A DNA stretch of 64,000 bases from Thalassia testudinum (taxonomy: Eukaryota; Streptophyta; Magnoliopsida; Alismatales; Hydrocharitaceae), in NCBI GenBank assembly GCA_037157565.1, contig JAZHRO010000002.1, positions 73,334,001 through 73,398,000 on the forward strand, written 5' to 3'. Of this stretch, positions 34,094-46,000 are shown piece after piece. Position 1 is the stretch's first letter. Every line of letters starts with the position of its first letter. Both the position numbers and the translations under genes were made by a program. The notes under the pieces are model-generated. The model was given only the letters and a program-made list of their open reading frames with translations. It made no database searches and was not told the origin of the DNA.

Positions 34094-37000
34094 GTGGCTG
34101 CTTCGTCCGCACCCAGAGCTTCGGGATCGGTGGTAGCAGGTATGGTTTCAGTTTCTGGCAGACTCGTTTACACGCTTCTCGATTCTGGCGCTACACACTC
34201 GTTTGTCGCAACCAGTTTCGCAGTTAGTTTGGACCAGGATTGTACACTGTTAGAAAATCCGTTCGTAATCAGAGGTCTGAGTGGTCAGCTGTTTGTAGCT
34301 GAGTTGTACACGGATTGCGAGGTCAGCGTTGGAGGACATAGCCTGCCAGCTGACCTGATTATGATCCAGATGGAGGACTTTGGTGTGATTCTGGGGATGG
34401 ATTGGTTGTCCGCTTACCACGCCTTGGTAGACTGTTTTGAGAGGAAGATTGTCTTCTCCATTCCGGAGTTGCCTTCTTTCGAGTTTCACGGATAGCCAGT
34501 GGACGGAGGTTTCAGGTGCATTTCGGCACTTCGGGCGGCGAGACTTTTGAGCCAGGGGTGTGAGGGCTTCCTAGCCTGTGTGGTGGCAGAGCCCAGCCCT
34601 GTGGCAGACTTCCAGAGCATCCCAGTGGTCAGAGAGTACCCCGACGTGTTTCCAAACGAGTTACCAGGACTACCGCCCAAGCGTGAGATCGAGTTTGAGA
34701 TTTCACTAGTACCAGGGACCAGCCCCATCTCCACCGCGCCATACAGGATGGCACTGCTTGAGCTGCGAGAGCTCAAGTCCCAGTTGCAGGACCTTTTGGA
34801 GAAAGGTTTCGTGAGGCCCAGTGCGTCTCCCTGGGGAGCCCCGGTACTGTTTGTGAAGAAGAAGGATGGGACCCTACGCCTTTGTGTGGACTACCGACAG
34901 TTGAATAGGGTCACCATCAAGAACAGATATCCGCTGCCGAGGATCGACGATTTGTTTGACCAGTTGCGGGGTGCCACGGTGTTTTCCAAGATAGACTTGA
35001 GGTCTGGATACCACCAGTTGAGGATCAGGGAGACCGACGTCTCCAAGACAGCTTTCCGCACCCGGTACGGACACTACGAGTTTTTGGTCATGCCGTTTGG
35101 GTTGACCAATGCCCCCTTGCTTTCATGAACCTGATGAACAGGGTGTTTAGAACGTACTTGGATCAGTTCGTGGTGGTTTTCATAGATGATGTGCTCACCT
35201 ATTCTAGAGATATGACGCAGCACGGACAGCACTTGCGAATGGTTTTGGACACTCTAAGGTGACGCAGGCTGTACGCCAAGTACAACAAGTGCGAGTTCTG
35301 GTTGAGGGAGGTGACCTTCTTGGGTCATGTGATCTCTGGAGACGGCCTGGCAGTGGACCCCGCCAAGGTCGAGGCAGTGCTCAGGTGGGAGAGACCGCGT
35401 TCAGTCACTGAGATTCGCAGTTTCCTGGGACTAGCTGGCTACTACAGACGGTTCATCAGAGGGTTTTCGCAGATTGCACGTCCTATGACACAGTTGACCC
35501 GGAAGGACGTGCCTTTCGCTTGGACAGACGCCTGTGAGGCGTGTTTTCTGGAGCTGAAGGAGAGGTTGACCTCGGCTCCCGTGCTCACCATCCCTGACAG
35601 TAGTGACGGGTTCGTTGTGTACACGGACGCTTCCTTGCAGGGGTTAGGAGGTGTGCTCATGCAGAGGGGTCATGTTGTCGCTTACGCTTCGCGGCAACTG
35701 AAGCCCCATGAGCATACCTACCCTACCCACGACCTAGAGTTGGCAGCTGTTGTCTTCGCGCTGAAGACCTGGAGGCACTACTTGTACGGTGAGACCTTCG
35801 AGATTTTTTACAGATCACAAGAGCCTCAGATATCTTTTTGACCAGAAGGAGCTCAACATGAGACAGAAACTTTGGTTGGAGCTCCTGAAGGATTACGACT
35901 GTAGCATCTCCTACCACCCGGGAAAGGCCAATGTGGTGGCTGACGCCTTGAGCCGTAAGGCACCCGCACGCTTGGCTAATCTATAGTTACAGAGTTGGAG
36001 CCTTTTGGAGGAGGTGGGAAGTTGGCGACCTCTAGAGTTACAAGGGTACTATGGGGCAGAGACGGTGACACGGCAGACCAGGCCAGACTGATAGACCGTA
36101 TCATCACAGGACAGATGGCCGATCCGTACTTGCAGTCTTTGCGCGACAGAGTACTATCAGGGGACCCAGGGGACTTCTCTTTCACAGACCAGGTGCTACG
36201 TTTGAGGGGACGGCTGTGCGTTCCCAGAGACGAGGAGCTGTTGAGAGAGCTCCTGACTGAGGCACACGGTTCCAGATTCACCGTACATCCCGGGAACACG
36301 AAAATGTACCACGACTTGAGACGCGAGTTTTGGTGGAGAGGGATGAAGCGGGATGTGGGTGAGTTCGTGCAACAGTGCTTAGTGTGCCAGCAGGTGAAAG
36401 TCGAGCATCAGAGGCCTGCAGGGCCGCTTCAGTCGCTTCCAGTGCCAGAGTGGAAGTGGGAGAGCATCACCATGGACTTGGTGGTGGGCTTACCTGTTAC
36501 CCAGTGGGGACACGACGCAGTCTGGGTAATAGTGGATAGACTGACGAAGACGGCGCGTTTCTTGCCGATCCGAGTCACTTTGGGACCAGCACAGTTGGCA
36601 GAGAGGTATATCCGTGATGTGGTACGACTACACGGAGTTCCGTGGGAGATCATATCCGACCGGGATACCCGCTTTACGTCCCAGTTTTGGGCTGAGTTTC
36701 AGCAGGCCTTGGCGACGCGGTTGAGGTTTAGCACGGCTTACCACCCTCAGACGGACGGACAGTCTGAGAGCACGATACAGACGCTTGAGGACCTTTTGCG
36801 TGCCTGTGTACTGGACTGGAGGGGCTCTTGGGAGGAGCACCTGCCCCTAGCGGAGTTTGCATACAACAACAGTTATCACTCGAGCATCGGCATGGCTCCC
36901 TACGAGGCTCTGTACGGACGGAAGTGTACGGCACCCTTGAGTTGGGTTGAGGTGGGGACCAAGTGGGAGGTTGGCCCCAGGTTGATCTTGCAGAGTCAGG

Positions 37001-37545
37001 AGGTAGTTGAGCAAATCCACAGACGACTCCGCACTGTCAGGAGCAGACAGAAGAGCTACGCGGATCGCAGATGCAGAGAGGTGCAGTTCGAGGTTGGGGA
37101 CCACGTCTTCCTTCGTGTTTCGCCCATGAAGGGCTTATAGCGGTTTGGGGTGAGAGGGAAGCTCGCGCCGAGGTTCGTGGGGCCCTTTGAGGTCCTGGAG
37201 CGGGTTGGACCCGTTGCTTACAGACTTGCCCTTCCCCCGCAGCTTTCTGGTGTGCACGACGTGTTCCACGTGTCCAACCTCAGGAAGTATGTAGCCGATT
37301 CCAGTCACGTACTGAGTCACGAGAGCGTCGAGGTGAGCGACGACCTGACCTACCCCGAGCGGCCAGTGCAGATCCTAGACTGAGCCATCCGCAGTTTGAG
37401 ACGAAAGCAAGTACCCCTGGTAAAGGTTTTGTGGAGGAGCCAGCGGTACGAGGAGGCTACCTGGGAGCCTGAGGCGGCAATGCGGGAGCGGTACCCGGAG
37501 CTTTTCGCGGGTACGTCTTTTCGGACCGGCTTCGGTCCTCTTTGA
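34094..37545 (+). pseudogene. pol: Gypsy pol: protease, reverse transcriptase, RNase H, integrase, chromodomain-like tail
   Basis: Protease DSGATHSF is at ~34183, then GMDWLSAYHALVDC. Reverse transcriptase has VDYRQLN (~34886), [13 protein letters not shown] and FIDDVL (~35178). RNase H follows ([11 protein letters not shown], ~35620). The integrase zinc finger CLVCQQVK is at ~36377; the core Asp/Asp/Glu lie in MDLVVGLP (~36473), ISDRDTRF (~36650) and QSEST (~36760). The tail has [16 protein letters not shown] (~37180) and EEATWEPEAAMRERYP (~37450). Damage: Gln-to-stop at 34493, a frame change near 35115, a stop near 35261, an extra T in the run at ~35805, a stop near 35984, and stops at 37138 and 37381. 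Integrase (35995-37140) is the longest open piece. Confidence 0.93.
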
Positions 37546-37630
37546 GTTTGTTATGGTTATTCGGACGTCTTTTCCCGCACCCTAGTTGGCGCAAGTTTCG
37601 GGGACGAAACTTCCTTTCAGTTTGTTATAT

Positions 37631-40294
37631 TGTAATGAGCGTGTGGCCCAGACGTCTTTTAAGACGTTTGGAAGGTTGTCCATACGTCTGACCAGATGTC
37701 TGGGATAGTTTCCAGACGTCTGGAAATCCGTTATTTTCGACACACGCGAGTCGTCTGCGTGCCTGAGCGCGCAGACCGCATATTCGCCCTTCCTCCCTCC
37801 TGTGGCTGCAGATTCCCCTGCCGCGAATCCTTCTCTCTCCTCCTCGCGCGGCCTTAAAAGGCCACGCCTCCCCTCCTGTCGTCTCCACATCCCCTTCCTC
37901 TTCTCCTTCCTGTGCGCGAGAGCGAGCGAGCGCGAGGGCGGCAGCGGCGGCCGCAGTGAGCGTGGAGGAGGTGCGGTGTGCGAGAGCAGAGCTCTGCCAT
38001 GAGGGCTAGCTCGCCGGAGCGGCTTGGCCGGCCGGCGGAGGGCGCAGGGGGCAAGGAGCGACACGAAGAGGGACCTGCTGCGGTCTGAGCAGCAGGCGCG
38101 GGAGGTGCGACGCGGGCGACGTCGCAAGCGGAGGCCGAGTAGCGCCCTGATTCTGGAAAATTTTCCAGAATCGGACGTCTGAGTTGATAGGCAGACGGCG
38201 AGGACGACGTCTGGTAGCTCATACAGACGTCTGAAAGGTGTGTATTCCGCTTTCTTCTTCCTTCCTGTCGACTGACCGTACTGAGGGAGGCAGTTGGCTG
38301 TGCGCAGGTTCGCTGATTCGCCATCCTTTGCAAATCAGACGTCTGGAAGTTGTACCAGACGGCGGAAGTGACCTCCAGAAGTCTGGGGTGACCATCGGAC
38401 GTCTGGGAGATAGGATAGACGTCCCCGCAGACTTCTGGACGTCTGGGAAACCACGCTGAACAGGTAATTCTCTGATCCACTGTTTAAGACGTCTGGAAGA
38501 AGTTCCAGACATCTGATTTTGCACAGTATCGTCTTTTTTGACCCGTTTAGGGCCCGTTCGGGCTCCGTTTTCCGCGATTCGAGTCGCTTTCTTTTCAGAA
38601 TTAATTCCTCTACCCGTCTACAGTAGCTATACACTATTTTGAGACACTCCTTGTGTTTGATCCTTGTGATAGGACCTCATTCAGTTGCAGTCTTGGGAGT
38701 CGCAGAGGCACGCGGGATTCCCGATCATGCCCCCATTACTCCCGTTGTACCTGGTAGAGTGGCTTAAGTTTATTATTAAAATCTATTAAAGTATGGAACC
38801 ATAAATAGAATCTAGGACATTGCATGAATCCTAGGAATGAGAAATGTATGGAATGATAGCTCCTAGGTGATGCATGAATCCTAGGGCTGGAAAACTAGTT
38901 GTATGCTAGATCCTAGGATGTGGCATGAATCCTAGGATGGAAAAACTAGTGGAATGTATAATACTGCAGTCTTGGAAAAATGGAAAGGAATATAAAGCTA
39001 CCTGTAAACTGAATTAACAGCTGCCTGTTATGAATAAAGAAACATGATTGAGATCATGGATTGTGAGAACGTGCAACTGGAAAGTGAAACATATGATGTT
39101 CTGAGATAAAGAGCTGGAACCCTACGGGGAATTAGGAGTGGAACTCCTGGAAAGAAAAAGGAATGGAACTGAGATGTAGTTTGTACTGTCTCTTGGGTAC
39201 GCAGTACCAAGGGAAGTACCTGTACCTGTTTAGTGCAGAGTGGGGCCAGCCACCCCAGGGACCCGGGGTTAGGATTGGCCGCTCTGTACCGACTTGTTGG
39301 CCCTCGTGTACGTAGTACCGAGGAGGGATACTAGTGTTAGGAGAGTACTAGCTACCCCACGGGCCCCGGGGTTCTGCTAGCCTCCTTCACCGACTTGTTA
39401 GGCCCACTAGGGCAAACCAGGGTAATCAGGCGAGGGTGCGCGGACTGTGGAGGGGCAAGGCCCTGGTTTGGTTACTGTGGAGGGGTTGGACCCCTGTTAC
39501 TGAGAGGGCTCTGCCCTGGTTCCGTGCTGTGCTTTGGGCGTACCTGTTAACGGAAACGACTGACCGCGTGCCAGTGCGGGCTAGCTACCTGTGCGTTTAT
39601 CGCGCGTGTCGTAGTCACCGTTACGTCTGTCAGTGACCTTGGGGTGGTTGACTGAGGGTAGGATCACCAGGGGGGACTCTCCCGGCCAGGAGAGCACCAC
39701 GTGCTACTTCTACTTTTGGAAAAGACTGCAATCAAGATCGTTCCCACGAGGACATTCGAGATCAAGTAAAGGATCTGAGAAATAAATGAAATAGTGAGAA
39801 AATTGAAAGATGTGAATAAAGGAAGTAATAGAACATAACAGCTACTGTACACTCTACTGTTGTCTTTAGTTAGTTTGCCACTCTACTCAGCGTTTTGCTG
39901 ACGTGTTACACTCGTTACCTTTTTCAGGACCAGGTGTTGAGCAGCCAGGGTCAGCGGCTGTAGAGGACGCTGAGCCGAGTAGGGTCCAGTAGAGTTTACC
40001 ACAGTCTTTTGTACCTCTTTTGTTTCTGTTATAGTGAGTAGTTTTGTTTCTGCTGTACTTTCTTTACCTGTAGTTCGTGTTATATGATAAATGTTGTTCT
40101 ACTGTTGTGGTGGTACCTACTGTAGTAGTTTCTTTCCTTACTGCTGTACTTTCTTACTGTTAGTTATATTCATGCTGAATGTGGTTTATTTTACTGTCTT
40201 TTGGTTACTTCCTCGTTGGACGACTAGGTCTTGGGATTAGTCGAGTCGGTTCGGTTCTCGTGTCTCGTAGGGACTCGGGAACCGGGTCGTTACA
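37631..40294 (+). repeat. 3' LTR of the plus-strand Tekay-like element
   Basis: It matches 30643-33307 almost base for base and carries the same palindrome array and three-unit GCATGAATCCTAGG block (38820-38945). The bases before it (CGGGGACGAAACTTCC, then TTTCAGTTTGTTATAT) are not a normal polypurine tract. The same non-purine context precedes the 3' LTR of the minus-strand relative, so it is a family trait or the tract lies further upstream. Confidence 0.94.
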
Positions 40295-42426
40295 CCTACT
40301 CTACCCCCCTCCCCCGCGCATCTCTTTCTCTCTGAGTTCGCTCTTAGGACGGCTCTCCCAGAGCAACCGAGTAATCGGGTATGAGTCGCGCCCGGGTCCA
40401 GGCCCACCGGCGTGCGGTGGTGGGCGAGGAGTGCAAGTCGGGTTAATCGAGTCGGGCCAGGTCCGCGGAGCGTGATCGCGGACGAGGTCGGGTCGGGTGA
40501 GAGGGACCTCACCCCGTGGTCAGGAGGCGAACAGTATAAGGCACTTTTTGCCTTTATGCGCCCGCGCGCCTCTGAAAAGTTCCGATGTGGGATTAAATGT
40601 CCCACCCCAGTTGAGTGCCCGCAGCGGAGGGAGCAGCGGGCAATCGTGGCTTCACGTGAGGCCTTCGCCCCAACTGCGAGCCTGGGACGCTTCGCAGAGA
40701 CGCCCCGCGCAACCTGTGAGTCGAACCTGGGCGAAGGTGTGCCTGCACCCGCAAGTGAAGGAGCTCTGCCTGCTCAGTAATGGCGACGGAGGGCGAGTCA
40801 CCTGGTCACAGAAGAACGGCCTCTCGGCCAAATCAGACAGGCGGGGGACCTTCACCGTGGCATGGCGAAGGTGGTCAGAGGGTCTGCAGGGGGCGTGGTG
40901 GAGCAAACAGGTCGCCCTAGGTCAAACTGCGAACGAAGAAGTGGGTGTGTTCGGTGGGTCTGCAGAGGGCGTTTGGTGGGCAGTGGAAGGGCGGAGGAGG
41001 ATCAGGGTGAGGAGGCGGAGGTTATGCACAGGTCGGCGAGCCGTGTGGGGTGCTGGAGCGATGGGAGTGGTTCGCCGGAGTTTGGCCGGAGGTGGAGAAG
41101 GTGAGGGTGATCGGTGGTAAATAGGTGGCGACAGTAAGGGTTTTCAGTATAGAAAAGAAAGAGGGGAGGAAGAGGAGAAGTTCTACCTGCTAAGCTGGAC
41201 GAGGAGGGGTTGGCGCAGGCGACAGTCGTATCGACTGTCGCCGGAGAAGAAATTGCCCAGAGGAAGGGGCGGCGGCGAGGAGAGGGCCGGAGAGGCGCCA
41301 GCTGGGTGCGGCGTGACGCGGAAAGATCGAGGGAAGGTAACCCTGCTGCTGGTAGTGTGGCAGGGCGACGAGGAGGAGGAGGAGAGGCCGCCGGAGCAAG
41401 GGGGCGTCTGTCGGAGTGGGAAGGGAGGAATTTAGGGGGGTGTCTCCGTCAGATCCGAGCTGGGAAGAACGGCGGAGCGACGGGGGTATTTATAGGGGCG
41501 GAATCAGAGGGGAGGGCGGAGGGAGACGACGTGTCTCCCTCCCTGGAGGACGCCAGAGGAAGGAGACCCATACCGTCCGTGCGTTCGCACGGGCGGTATG
41601 GGCGGTCGCAGTACTCAGGGGGGTGTCCCTGCGGTGGCTGACGACGCAGGGTACCCCCCATTGACTTGCCAGGGCCCCTCCCTCACCCTGCACGGCGCCA
41701 TGCTCCGCGCAAGGTCGCCGGAGCATGGCGCTGCGCAGGTTTTGCAGGAGGGACCTAAACGCAAAGAACGAAGGAGAGTTAGGGGTCAAAATGTGAGGGT
41801 TCAAAAGTTGAGGGCCAAAAAGTAAATATATGAGGACCAAAGTGTAAAGTTGGTCAAGAAGGTTTCTTCTTAGGCCCAAGTTTTTATACATGACTAATTA
41901 GGACCTAAGAATTCTGATGGTGAATTTTATTTCTATATTAAACCTTGTTTGACCAGTCAATTTACGCAAAAACCCAAATTAAGTTGTTAATTGGGCATGG
42001 TTCTCAATGTAGGTCAAAATGGGTTCCTAAGGCCAAATTGAAAGTCCTAAACCCTAGAGATTATTTTTCTATGAATTTTAGAGGGTTTAGTTAATTTTTA
42101 CCTTGCCTCGAACCACGTGAATTGAAGTGGGTTTGTTTTTAGGGTTATAGATTATCATTTAGTTCCTTGGAATTGCTGTAGCCCTTATTGGATCAGATCA
42201 TCCCACTTTCCTTCTTATTAGGTTGTTTTGACCTATGTTTGGACCCTGAGTTACCCTGTTTTCAGATTGGATTGGGAAATTACATTTTTACCCCTCAGTT
42301 TCTGTTTTCTTTGCAAACTCAGAATCTCTCTGAGCCAAGCCTTTCTAAGGTTATGTAGGAGCTTTTTCCTGCAAATCAGGGTTAAATGGTGCTAGTTTAG
42401 GGCTCATGATGAGGTTCTCATCACTC
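40295..42426 (+). repeat. Body of copy C, right part
   Basis: GC-rich to 41780, then AT-richer and ending in the hairpin at 42406-42423. 41880-42420 aligns with 22040-22570 of copy B ('GGTCAAAATGGGTTCC' in both) and with the inverse of 6240-6800 of copy A. Long frames here (for example 40497-41120) have low-complexity Arg/Gly-rich translations and no counterpart in copies A and B. I do not call them genes. Confidence 0.6.
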
Positions 42427-44876
42427 GCCCTCTCGCTCGCTCTCATCTCCTCCGCTCCCTTCTTCTTCTTCTTCCAGCCAGTGCGAGAGTGAGCGAGCGA
42501 CGGCAGCGGCAGCCGCGGCGGGTGTGCGGGAGGAGGCGTTGCACGAGGGAGGAGACACTCGGCTGTGAGGGCTCGAGCTTGCCGGGGCAGCGAGAGCCGG
42601 CCGGCGGGGGAGCAGCGGGCACGGAGTGATGCGGGAGGGCTGCTGTAGCTCGAGCAGCAGGCGGACGAGGCGCGGCGCGGCCGTGCGTCGCGGGCGGAGA
42701 GCGTGTCGAGGTCTGATTCTGGAAGTTTTTCCAGAATCAAACGTCTGGTCTTCCAACAAGACGACGGTTATGACGTCTGGAGGACTATCCAGACGTCTGG
42801 CAAGTAAGTTATTTTCGTCCTTCTTCCTTTTCTGCGACCGTCTGTACTGAGCACGAGGAGTGGGTACGTGCAGGTTCTGAGATTCGCATCCAACACGAAT
42901 CAGATGTCTGGCAGAAGTGCTAGACGACTGGAAGGACTTCCTGACGTCCGAGGTGACCATCGGACGTCTGGGAACTAGGCCAGATGCCCCCGCAGGCTTC
43001 TGGACGTTTGAGAGACTACGCAGTACAAAGGTATCCTCTGAACCACTTTTTAAGACGTCTGGAAGAGGTTCCAGACGTCTGATTTTGGACTGTTTCGTCG
43101 TTTTTGACCCGTTTAGGGCCCGTTCGGAGTCCGTTTTCCACGTTTCGAGTTGTGTTCTTTTCAGGATAAGATCCTCTACCCATTTCCAGTAATTATATAC
43201 TATTCTGAGAAACTCCTTGTGTTTGATCCTTGTGATAGGACCCCGTTCCATTTCAATTTTGGGGATTGCGGAGGCGCGCGGTATTTCCCACCACGCCCCC
43301 AGTACTTTCGTTGTAGCTGGTAGAGTGGCTTTAAAATTATTAACATAATTTGTTACAATTATGGAACAATTAATAGAACCTAGGGCATTGCATGAATCCT
43401 AGGAATGAGAAACCAGATTGAATGATAGATCCTAGGGTATTGCATGAATCCTAGGGCTGGAAAACTAGATTGAATGATAGATCCTAGGGTACGGCATGAA
43501 TCCTAGGACTGGAAAACTAGTGATATGATTATAGATATTGCAGTCTTGGAAAATGTGGAAAGGAAATAATAGCTACCTGTAAATTGGTTTAATAGCTGCC
43601 TGTTATGAATAAATGAACATGATTGAGAATATGGGTTGTATGAACGTGAAACTGGAATGGTGAAACCTGAATGTGCTGAGTTAAAAGAGCTGGAACCCTA
43701 TGGGGAATTAGGAGTAGAACTCCTGGAAAGAGAATGAAATGGAACTGAGAAGGAAAGATGTCGAGGTGTGTTGTCTCTTGGGTACGTAGTGCCAGGGGAA
43801 GCACCTGTTACCTGTTTAGTGCAAAGCGGAGCCAGCCGCCCCAGGGACCCGGGGTTAGGTCTGGCCACTTTGTACCAACTTGTTGGCCCTCGTGTACACA
43901 GTACCGAGGAGAGCTACTAGTGTAGGGCGAGTACTAGCTACCCCACGGGCCCCGAGGTTCTGCTAGCTCACCTACACCTACTTGTTAGGCCCACTGGGCA
44001 AACCAGGGTAGTCAGGCGAGGGTGCGCGGACTGTGGAGGGGAAAGGCCCCTGTTTGGTTACTGTGGAGGGGTTGGACCCCTGTTACTGAGAGGGCTTTGC
44101 CCTATACTGGTTCCGTGCTGTGCTTTGGGCGCACGTTAACGGAAACGACTGACCGCGTGCCAGTGCAGGTTAGCTACCCGTGCGTTTACCGCACGTGCCG
44201 TAGTCACCGTTACGTCTGTCAATGACCTTGGGGTGGTTGACTGAGAGTAGGATCACCACGGGGGACTCTCCCGGCCAGGAGAGCACCACGTGTTACTTCT
44301 ACTGTTCGGAAAAGATTGATCGTTCCCACGAGGAACATTCGAGATCAAGTGAAGGATCTGAGAAATAGATAAATTGTGAAATAATAGAAAGACGTAAATA
44401 AAGGAAGAAAGAAAATAAAACAGATACTGTACACTTTATTGCTTCTTTAGTTTAGCTGCCACTCTACTCAGCGTTTCGCTGACGTGTTACACTCGTTACT
44501 TTTCAGGACCAGATGTTGAGCAGCCAGGGTCAGCGGCTGCAGAGGACGCTGGGCCGAGTAGGGTCCAGTAGAGTTACCACTGTTCCTTTTGTACCCCTTT
44601 TGTTCCACTATAGTGAGTAGTTCTTGTTACCCGATGTACTTTTTTACTTGTAGCTTCATGTTATGATATAATTGTTGTTCTACTGTTGTGGTGGTACATA
44701 CTGTAGTAGTTCCCTTTCTTACTGCTGTATTTTGTTACTGCTAGTTATATTTCATGTTGAATGTGGTTTATTTTACTGCTCTTTTGGTTACTTCTCGTTG
44801 GACGACTAGGTCTTGGGATTAGTCGAGTCAGTCCGGTTCTCGTGTCTCGTAGGGACTCGGGAATCGGGTCGTTACA
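42427..44876 (+). repeat. Right part of the split Tekay-like solo LTR
   Basis: It resumes at the CT-rich leader after the promoter (left part ends just after GGCTTTAAAAGGG at ~30040) and runs to CGTTACA at 44876. Palindromic AGACGTCT copies occur at 42738-43080. The block 43380-43520 has three GCATGAATCCTAGG units. It is clearly the same LTR family as 30643-33307 but more diverged from it than that element's two LTRs are from each other. Confidence 0.88.
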
Positions 44877-44881
44877 ATATC

Positions 44882-46000
44882 GGGTGCAGAAAGCTGTCTT
44901 GAAGACGTCGGTCTCCCTGATCCTCAACTGGTGGTAGCCTGATCTCAGATCTATCTTAGAGAATATCGTGGCACCTCGCAGCTGGTCGAACAAATCATCA
45001 ATCCTCAGCAGCGGATACCTGTTCTTGATGGTGCTGCTATTCAGCTGCCTGTAGTCAACACAAAGTCATAGGGTACCATCCTTCTTCTTCACAAATATCA
45101 TCGGGGCTCCCCACGGGGACACACTGGGCCTCACAAAGCCCTTCTCCAACAGGTCCTGCAACTGGGACTTGAGCTCTCGCAGCTCAAGTGGTGCCATCCT
45201 GTACGGTGCCGTAGAAATGGGGCCAGTTCCCGGTACCAGTGAGATCTCAAACTAGATCTCACGCTCTGGTGGTAGTCCTGGCAGCTCCTCTGGAAACACA
45301 TCGGGGTACTCTCTGACCACCGGAATGCTCTGAAAGTCTGCCACGGAGCTGGGCTCTGCCACTACACAAGCCAAAAAGTCCTCACACCCCTGGCTCAAAA
45401 GTCTCGTCACCCAAAGTGCAGAAATGCACCTGAAACCTCCATCCATCGACTGTCCGTGAAACTCAAAAGAAGGCATCCCCGGTATGGAGAAGATGATCTT
45501 CCTCTCAAAACAGTCCACTAAAGCGTGGTAAGCGGACAACCAATCCATCCCCAGAATCATGCCAAAATCCTCCATCGGTATCACAATTAGGTCAGTGGGG
45601 AGGCTGTGTCCCCCAACACTGACCTCACAGTCTGTGTAGACCTCCTCATCTACAAATAGCTGACCACCCAGCCCTCTGATCACAAATGGATCCTCTTACA
45701 ACACACAATCCTATCCCAAACTGACAGCAAAACTCGCAGCAACAAATGAGTGCGTGGCGCCGGAATCAAAAAGTACATAAACTAATCTGCCGAAAACTGT
45801 AACCATACCTGCCACCACTGAACCTGATGCCCTGGCATCTCTGTGTGTTAGGGCGTTGATATGCTCCTCAGCTCTCGGTGCAGAAGAAGCAGCCGCATTC
45901 TTTCTCGGACGGGTAGCCGCTGGTCGGTACCCTCCCTGCGACTGTTGTCCTCCCCTACGCACCTAGGAACTACGACCACCTACTTGGCCTCCAGTGCTCG
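44882..46000 (-). pseudogene. pol: Gypsy pol, 5' portion: protease and start of reverse transcriptase (minus-strand Tekay-like element)
   Basis: Reading leftwards: protease FDSGATHSFVAAS (~45770) and GMDWLSAYHALVDC (~45545). A spacer with EYPDVFPEELPGLPPEREI (~45310-45252) leads into reverse transcriptase with VLFVKKKDG (~45090), CVDYRQLN (~45060) and [13 protein letters not shown] (~44950). It stops abruptly at FCTRY, the solo LTR insertion point; the protein continues with GHYEF at 29810. Stops at ~45684-45710, ~45250 and 45070 are seen. Confidence 0.9.

Larger units (their letters stand above)
30643..40294 (+). mobile_element. Structurally complete Tekay/Del-like Ty3/gypsy element lacking gag capsid
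   Basis: Two LTRs of 2665 and 2664 bp, a primer-binding site, and perfect flanking CCTAC duplications (30638-30642 and 40295-40299). In the first 200 bases the LTRs differ at about nine sites, mostly CpG-type transitions, so it is not brand new. The internal region is about 4.3 kb, some 0.7 kb shorter than that of the minus-strand relative; the loss falls in gag. pol has several frame breaks. It is therefore a non-autonomous copy or a dead one. Confidence 0.95.
30047..42426 (+). mobile_element. Unnamed hairpin-ended family, copy C, split by a Tekay-like element
   Basis: The parts are 30047-30642 and 40295-42426, about 2.7 kb together. The start (TTGTTGTAGTACAG near 30080, then AACTCAGGGAGCAAG near 30157) parallels copy B. 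The body from 40300 on matches copy B 20560-22560. It ends in a hairpin ATGATGAGGTTCTCATCA (42406-42423). Left of the start is GCCCTCGC (30039-30046); right of the end is GCCCTCTCGC (42427-42436). These are possibly an 8-10 bp target duplication. 30235-30520 is a CT-rich tract with an internal duplication. No domain is recognised in its frames. Confidence 0.6.
29817..44876 (+). mobile_element. Tekay-like solo LTR, split by copy C of the unnamed family
   Basis: TGTTACGAACGCAGC starts at 29817 and ...GGGTCGTTACA ends at 44876. Its flanks ATACC (29812-29816) and ATATC (44877-44881) are a five-base duplication with one change; the gene reads continuously if the insert is removed. The LTR parts are 29817-30046 and 42427-44876, together about 2.68 kb, the family's LTR length. 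Between them lies copy C. No internal region or second LTR of this element is present. It carries the palindrome array and three GCATGAATCCTAGG units (43390-43510). Confidence 0.88.

Noticed and set aside
40497..41664. Long Gly/Arg-rich frames in the body of copy C
   Set aside because: Low-complexity translation on several frames of a GC-rich block; the corresponding DNA in copies A and B does not keep any of these frames.
42406..42426. Helitron 3' end
   Set aside because: A hairpin near a terminus is Helitron-like, but there is no CTRR terminus at the proper distance, no TC start, and flanking short duplications seem to be present.
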